From Methanobrevibacter ruminantium (GTDB lineage: Archaea > Methanobacteriota > Methanobacteria > Methanobacteriales > Methanobacteriaceae), in contig SFKZ01000034.1 of the NCBI GenBank assembly GCA_004553595.1, positions 1 through 9,033 on the forward strand: a stretch of 9,033 nt of DNA, read 5' to 3'. The notes beneath the pieces are model-generated. The model was not told the origin of the DNA. It ran no database searches and saw nothing but the letters and a program-made list of their open reading frames with translations. A program made the position numbers and the translations under genes. Within the stretch, counting starts at the first letter, position 1; each line of letters starts with the position of its first letter. Positions 6,531-9,033 of this stretch are shown here, piece by piece.

Positions 6531-6742
6531 GATTTAAATCAGAATTTAAAGGACTTTAAAGAATTGCTTTTTATGTTTTTTAAAAATAATATATTTTTAA
6601 TCCCTTATTAAAGGAACAAGGCAAAATTATAGCTAATTTCGTATTAATATAATTTTTATCTTGGATTTTATTAAAATTAAAAGACATATTATTAATTAAA
6701 TCAACTTAAATTAAATTTAACTGATTATTTTGGAGAAAAAAG

Positions 6743-7204
6743 ATGCTTCTTAATTGGTGTGAAGAGATAACAAATATTGATCCTTCAATAAACTTTAGAG
6801 CTACTGGCGGATGGGTTAAAACCGTCACTGGATTAGACAAAAGCGTGTTGAATGGATTTTCACTCGTTGGTGAATTTGTTAAGGCTGGAGACTATAAAAC
6901 TGAGTTTTCTGATGGATTGTATCTTGACTGCAATAAGGAAGGGAAGAAATCCAATCCAAAACAGGACTTTAGGTTATTCAGACTGAAAAACGGCAAATTG
7001 ACACTGATTGACCAAGTTTACAATGGCAAGAAAAACTGGGCTGTTGAGCTATGGGACAGTGTGAGTGAAGAGATAGATCCAAACTACCAAGAAAATGAAG
7101 TTGATAAGATAATGACCATTATCCTGGATAAAACCGGAAAGAATGTGAAATTATTGAAAAAGCTTCAAAATGAGTTAGATCAGGTTATTGCTGATTTTCA
7201 ATAA
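6743..7204 (+). CDS. Uncharacterised 153-residue protein
   Basis: I do not recognise this family. ATG 6743 has GGAG at 6732-6735 with a seven-base gap, so the start is well supported. The product looks soluble, with no signal peptide or membrane helix. Residues about 17-110 appear mainly beta-stranded with many aromatics and glycines (GGWVKTVTGL, GFSLVGEFVKAGDY, DGLYLDC, DFRLFRLKNGKLTLIDQVYNGKKNWAVELW), suggesting a small beta-barrel or sandwich. Residues about 118-153 form a charged amphipathic helix pair, possibly a coiled coil. Two cysteines (6 and 63) are too far apart for a zinc knuckle. It stands alone, divergent from rnc and convergent with the L37e gene, with an A/T-run terminator right after its stop. 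Codon use resembles its neighbours. Probably a lineage-specific methanogen protein; function unknown. Confidence 0.8.
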   Translation: MLLNWCEEITNIDPSINFRATGGWVKTVTGLDKSVLNGFSLVGEFVKAGDYKTEFSDGLYLDCNKEGKKSNPKQDFRLFRLKNGKLTLIDQVYNGKKNWAVELWDSVSEEIDPNYQENEVDKIMTIILDKTGKNVKLLKKLQNELDQVIADFQ

Positions 7205-7209
7205 ACAAT

Positions 7210-7231
7210 AAAAAAAAAAACTACTTTTTTT
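7210..7231 (+). terminator. A-run/T-run terminator of the 153-residue gene
   Basis: Six bases after the stop comes a run of 11 A, then CTAC, then seven T. The A and T runs can pair around the CTAC loop, and the T7 run followed by AAATATTTT is in itself the kind of oligo-T signal that ends archaeal transcripts. Confidence 0.55.
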
Positions 7232-7293
7232 AAATATTTTAAAAAACGCTTATTTATATCAATCTTTAAGAATTACTTATTTTAATCCTGAAA

Positions 7294-7369
7294 TAGACTA
7301 GACATGAAATAAAATAGTCAAAAAAATACCTAAAGTAGACTATATGAAATAAAAATAATAAAAAATAGT
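7294..7369. repeat. Two copies of a GACTA...TAGTC element downstream of the L37e gene
   Basis: TAGACTA at 7294-7300 and again at 7336-7342 are each followed by ATGAAATAAAA. In the first, GACTA (7296-7300) pairs with TAGTC (7315-7319). In the second, ACTAT (7339-7343) pairs with ATAGT (7365-7369). A third version lies upstream of L37e at 7677-7695. The function is unknown. Confidence 0.5.
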
Positions 7370-7375
7370 AAGTGT

Positions 7376-7405
7376 TTTGAGATAATTCGCTTATATTATC
7401 TCAAA
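7376..7405 (-). terminator. 11-bp stem-loop downstream of the L37e gene
   Basis: TTTGAGATAAT (7376-7386) and ATTATCTCAAA (7395-7405) form a perfect 11-bp stem with an eight-base loop (TCGCTTAT), 33 bases after the L37e stop. On the minus strand it is followed within ten bases by T-rich sequence (TATTTTTTATTATTTTTATTTC). It is the longest perfect stem I found in the window and a good terminator candidate. Confidence 0.55.
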
Positions 7406-7438
7406 TAAATTTTATATGCTAAATAGCTAATGGCAAAC

Positions 7439-7624
7439 CTATACTAATCTTTGACGAGTGGTAGGTTTTTTGTTTTGCCAACTGTATCTTCTTATTTTAC
7501 TGGATTTACCGAATCCACAAGAAGCACAAACTTTCTTACGTACGTGGTATGAGTTTTTACCACATCTTCTACATCTAATATGGGTCTTTTTATTCTTTTT
7601 ACCCATTGATGGAGTTCCTTTCAC
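7439..7624 (-). CDS. rpl37e: Ribosomal protein L37e (50S subunit)
   Basis: A small zinc-binding protein of the large ribosomal subunit, shared by archaea and eukaryotes and absent from bacteria. The 61-residue product shows the complete family pattern: the conserved start KGTPSMGKK, then CxxC at Cys18/Cys21 and CxxC at Cys33/Cys36 forming the zinc ribbon, RRCGKNSYHVRKKVCASCGFG between and after them, and a basic tail with IRRYSWQNKK. The start is GTG at 7624, decided by a very strong AGGAGG at 7638-7633 eight bases upstream and by family N-termini; an internal ATG at Met7 would cut off conserved residues. It lies downstream of the Sm-like gene in the order common in archaea, but 224 bases and a terminator-like hairpin separate them, so it may have its own promoter. 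Confidence 0.97.
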   Translation of the reverse strand: MKGTPSMGKKNKKTHIRCRRCGKNSYHVRKKVCASCGFGKSSKIRRYSWQNKKPTTRQRLV

Positions 7625-7632
7625 TTCTATCT

Positions 7633-7638
7633 CCTCCT
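7633..7638 (-). promoter_or_regulatory. Strong Shine-Dalgarno selecting a GTG start for L37e
   Basis: AGGAGG, the best ribosome binding site in the window, sits eight bases before GTG 7624. It fixes the start at the non-ATG codon and fits a highly translated ribosomal protein. Confidence 0.85.
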
Positions 7639-7676
7639 AAATCAATCATAAACAATAATAATAAATTTCACAGATC

Positions 7677-7720
7677 AGACTACATAAAATAGTCTATAGA
7701 ATTGTCTTATTTAAAATAAG
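7677..7720. repeat. Palindromes in the L37e upstream region
   Basis: AGACTA (7677-7682) and TAGTCT (7690-7695) flank CATAAAA, a third version of the element at 7294-7369. Next to it, CTTATTT (7706-7712) and AAATAAG (7714-7720) form a 15-bp palindrome whose minus strand contains TTTTAAATA, a possible TATA box for the L37e gene. Control of L37e by these sites is speculation. Confidence 0.35.
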
Positions 7721-7835
7721 AACATAAAATAGATAATTAATTAAATTAATTTATAAAACAAACTAATTTAACTAATAAATAATTAATTCAATAATCTTTA
7801 TTGAGTAGAACAAAGAAAAACTAATAGAAAAAATA

Positions 7836-7850
7836 AGAAACTAAGTTTCT
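7836..7850 (-). terminator. Stem-loop at the stop codon of the Sm-like gene
   Basis: AGAAACT (7836-7842) and AGTTTCT (7844-7850) are a perfect inverted repeat that overlaps the TAG stop at 7849-7851; six pairs with a three-base loop can form. On the minus strand it runs into TATTTTTTCTATTAGTTTTTC. This suggests that most transcripts end before the L37e gene. Confidence 0.5.
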
Positions 7851-8082
7851 ATGGAGAAATGTATACAATATTGTCTCCTCTAATGAGAACAGTACCTAAT
7901 CTTCTCATTATTTCTCCTTTTTCTAATTCTTCAGCATCATTAAGAACTAAGTTCATGTGTAAGTCGAAACTTTTTAAGATACCTCTGAATTCTCTTTCTC
8001 CTTTGAGTTTAATCAAAACTGGAGAATTTACTGCTTTTCCTAATGCGTCAAGTGGTCTTTGAACATTTTGTTGTCCGCTCAT
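7849..8082 (-). CDS. Sm-like archaeal RNA-binding protein (LSm/SmAP1)
   Basis: Forms a heptameric ring that binds U-rich RNA and takes part in RNA metabolism. The 77-residue product is a complete Sm fold. The Sm1 motif covers about 18-53 with KGEREFRGILKSFDLHMNLVLNDAEE, including His42 and Asn44 of the uridine pocket. The Sm2 motif covers about 60-75 with RRLGTVLIRGDNIVYIS, including Arg68 and Asp70. The sequence NVQRPLDALGKAVNSPV at the N-terminus is very close to what I recall of Methanothermobacter Sm1, which points to Methanobacteriales. The frame is open to a GTG at 8091, but that GTG lies inside the AGGTGAT Shine-Dalgarno (8093-8087), so ATG 8082 is chosen. A clear TATA box precedes it. 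Confidence 0.96.
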   Translation of the reverse strand: MSGQQNVQRPLDALGKAVNSPVLIKLKGEREFRGILKSFDLHMNLVLNDAEELEKGEIMRRLGTVLIRGDNIVYISP

Positions 8083-8118
8083 GATTATCACCTATACTAT
8101 ATTAAATATGTTTGTATA

Positions 8119-8127
8119 ATATATAAA
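8119..8127 (-). promoter_or_regulatory. TATA box of the Sm-like gene
   Basis: TTTATATAT on the minus strand is a near-perfect archaeal box. A start 26-27 bases downstream (about 8097) leaves a leader of about 15 bases that begins just before AGGTGAT, a coherent promoter and leader arrangement. Confidence 0.65.
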
Positions 8128-8450
8128 CTTAACTATTTTTCTAACCCAAATAGGATAATTGAGCCTCTTTTAAAACAAATATCAATTAAAAATATCTGTT
8201 TTAAATATTATGCTGTAGTTAAGGAATTTTTTAGAAAAAATAAAGACAATATGTTTTAGACACAAAATCTCTATTATTAGAATTTTCTAAAAATTAATAA
8301 ATTAATAAGATCCACTATAAAATTAAAAAACCAAAATTATCTTAAAAATTATTAAAAATTATGAAATTCCAATAAGATTTGAAAATAATCAATAATAATA
8401 TAGCTAAACCAAATTAATATTAATATTATTATAATATATATTTTAAATAG

Positions 8451-8458
8451 TATATAAA
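8451..8458. promoter_or_regulatory. Orphan TATA box beside CCAAATAGG repeats
   Basis: TATATAAA on the plus strand reads TTTATATA on the minus, where it is preceded by CAAACC, resembling an archaeal BRE. It is 8-15 bases from two tandem CCAAATAG motifs (8468-8485). Neither direction leads quickly to a gene: about 345 bases separate a minus-strand start from the Sm-like gene. It could drive an unannotated RNA. Confidence 0.3.
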
Positions 8459-8565
8459 GGTTTGTACCCAAATAGGCCAAATAGCTAATATTTATCCCCA
8501 TTTTCAAATGAAAATAAATAAAATTATCCAATATTGAAAAAAGAATGATAAAATATTGGAAAAAT

Positions 8566-8607
8566 AAAAAAAGAATGGGAAATAATAAAAATAAAATCAA
8601 AAAAGGA
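8566..8607 (-). terminator. Oligo-T tracts after trmO
   Basis: Within 45 bases of the stop, the minus strand reads TTCCTTTTTTTGATTTTATT and then further runs, including another T7. Several T5-T7 runs in succession without a strong hairpin are the typical archaeal termination signal. Confidence 0.5.
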
Positions 8608-8608
8608 A

Positions 8609-9001
8609 TTATAAAATATCTTTTATGTCAAGAACTGGAGTTCCATTAAGCATGTCAACTCCATTGAACTTTATGACATTTCCATCAATTGCAGTTATCT
8701 TAATTGTGGAAACTCCAATGGGATTAGGCCTGTTTGGAGCATGTGTTGAAAACAATCCCTTAATCGGACCATTTCCCATAAAAGGAACCCTTTGCTTGAA
8801 TCCTTTAGACTTATGGAAATAGAATAAAACCATATACTCTTCACCGACTTCCATGCTGGACATGCTTTCAAGATACTCCTCATTGATGATCATCTCAGCT
8901 TCCACATCACCAGATTCCCTTGTGGATTTCGGCATGTTCTTCACATCTTCATATGGAGACTTGATGTATCCAATCGGCTTAAAAATAATTTCTTCATCCA
9001 T
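8609..9001 (-). CDS. trmO: TrmO/TsaA-family protein, probable tRNA t6A37 N6-methyltransferase
   Basis: Family members studied in bacteria use AdoMet to methylate N6 of t6A at position 37 of threonine tRNAs; the same role here is inferred. The 130-residue product shows the family features: an N-terminal IGYIKSPY (10-17), the central signature STHAPNRPNPIGVS (85-98) and NGTPVLDIK (119-127). The protein ends three residues later as DIKDIL, whereas relatives continue with a PY..P..D tail, so the C-terminus looks clipped. It has only the beta-barrel domain, without the extra C-terminal domain of the E. coli protein. An in-frame TTG at 9028 is possible, but ATG 9001 has GAGG at 9014-9011 and fits family N-termini. 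Its upstream region leaves the window. Confidence 0.85.
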   Translation of the reverse strand: MDEEIIFKPIGYIKSPYEDVKNMPKSTRESGDVEAEMIINEEYLESMSSMEVGEEYMVLFYFHKSKGFKQRVPFMGNGPIKGLFSTHAPNRPNPIGVSTIKITAIDGNVIKFNGVDMLNGTPVLDIKDIL

Positions 9002-9033
9002 ATAATCAATCCTCAAAATAATTAACAATGACT

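Larger units (their letters stand above)
6116..6742. other. 627-base non-coding divergent region upstream of rnc and the 153-residue gene
   Basis: No open reading frame with a ribosome binding site is visible here. In order it holds a 16-bp palindrome AATTATTATAATAATT (6190-6205), a dyad with tandem repeats (6231-6266), the 12-bp tandem repeat array (6304-6363), a hairpin (6513-6530) next to a 10-bp palindrome GATTTAAATC (6531-6540), and the leader of the plus-strand gene from about 6690. It could hide a small RNA, but I found no convincing C/D-box pair, tRNA or riboswitch core. Confidence 0.5.
8083..8608. other. 526-base non-coding region between the Sm-like gene and trmO
   Basis: Apart from the Sm-like gene's promoter, the region holds repeated CCAAATAGG motifs (8146-8154, 8468-8476, 8477-8485), an unassigned TATA box at 8451-8458, a 7-bp hairpin ATTTTCA/TGAAAAT (8500-8515), an inverted repeat CCAATATT/AATATTGG (8528-8559) and the T-rich end of the trmO transcript. 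An 82-codon frame at 8352-8600 is made almost only of Phe, Ile, Leu and Tyr from T-runs and lacks a ribosome binding site, so I do not call it. Confidence 0.5.

Noticed and set aside
6116..6742. C/D-box sRNA, tRNA or riboswitch in the long spacer
   Set aside because: Isolated CTGA and ATGA words occur but no properly spaced C/D and C'/D' set, no tRNA arms and no known riboswitch core could be traced.
7458..7640. A plus-strand frame opposite L37e
   Set aside because: It is an antisense reading of the conserved ribosomal protein gene; the zinc-ribbon frame is clearly the real one.
8059..8259. A 66-codon plus-strand frame
   Set aside because: It overlaps the start and promoter of the Sm-like gene, has no ribosome binding site and reads as AT-rich filler.
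8352..8600. An 82-codon membrane protein on the minus strand
   Set aside because: Composition is almost only Phe, Ile, Leu and Tyr as expected from translating T-rich DNA, without a ribosome binding site. It overlaps the probable trmO terminator.

Overview
The window is AT-rich archaeal DNA, most likely from a gut or rumen Methanobrevibacter or a close relative in the Methanobacteriales. The best evidence is an Sm-like archaeal protein of Methanobacteriales type, the archaeal/eukaryotic-type ribosomal protein L37e, archaeal TATA boxes, a MetX fused to a CBS pair, and bacterial-type genes (RNase III, NSS transporter) of the kind found in host-associated methanogens. The genus call is inference; no rRNA or other decisive marker lies in the window.

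Layout: 1-76 is the N-terminus of a gene leaving the left edge on the minus strand, probably LemA. 240-1516 is an MFS exporter split by a one-base frameshift near 458-460. 1671-3131 is a sodium:neurotransmitter-symporter (NSS/SNF) family transporter. 3350-4825 is homoserine O-acetyltransferase MetX with a C-terminal CBS pair. 5108-5371 (plus) is a small acidic protein of unknown function. 5447-6115 is RNase III. 6116-6742 is a long non-coding stretch with a five-copy 12-bp tandem repeat made of TATA-like units, a compact dyad and a hairpin. 6743-7204 (plus) is a 153-residue protein I do not recognise. 7439-7624 is L37e and 7849-8082 the Sm-like protein. 8083-8608 is non-coding, and 8609-9001 is a TrmO/TsaA-family protein.

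Most genes lie on the minus strand but appear to be single transcription units. They have their own Shine-Dalgarno sequences or TATA boxes, gaps of 150-500 bp, and in several cases a stem-loop at the stop codon followed by T-rich sequence. Functionally they are a mix: information processing (L37e, Sm-like protein, RNase III, TrmO), methionine synthesis (MetX) and membrane transport (NSS, MFS). They do not form one pathway.

I see no CRISPR array, insertion sequence, tRNA, rRNA or clear multi-gene defence or novel system. The points most worth a second look are the broken MFS gene, the 12-bp TATA repeat array, the bacterial-type RNase III in an archaeon, the CBS-fused MetX with a dyad in front of it, two related stem-loops at 3318-3347 and 6513-6530, a trio of GACTA/TAGTC inverted repeats around the L37e gene, and two orphan plus-strand genes.
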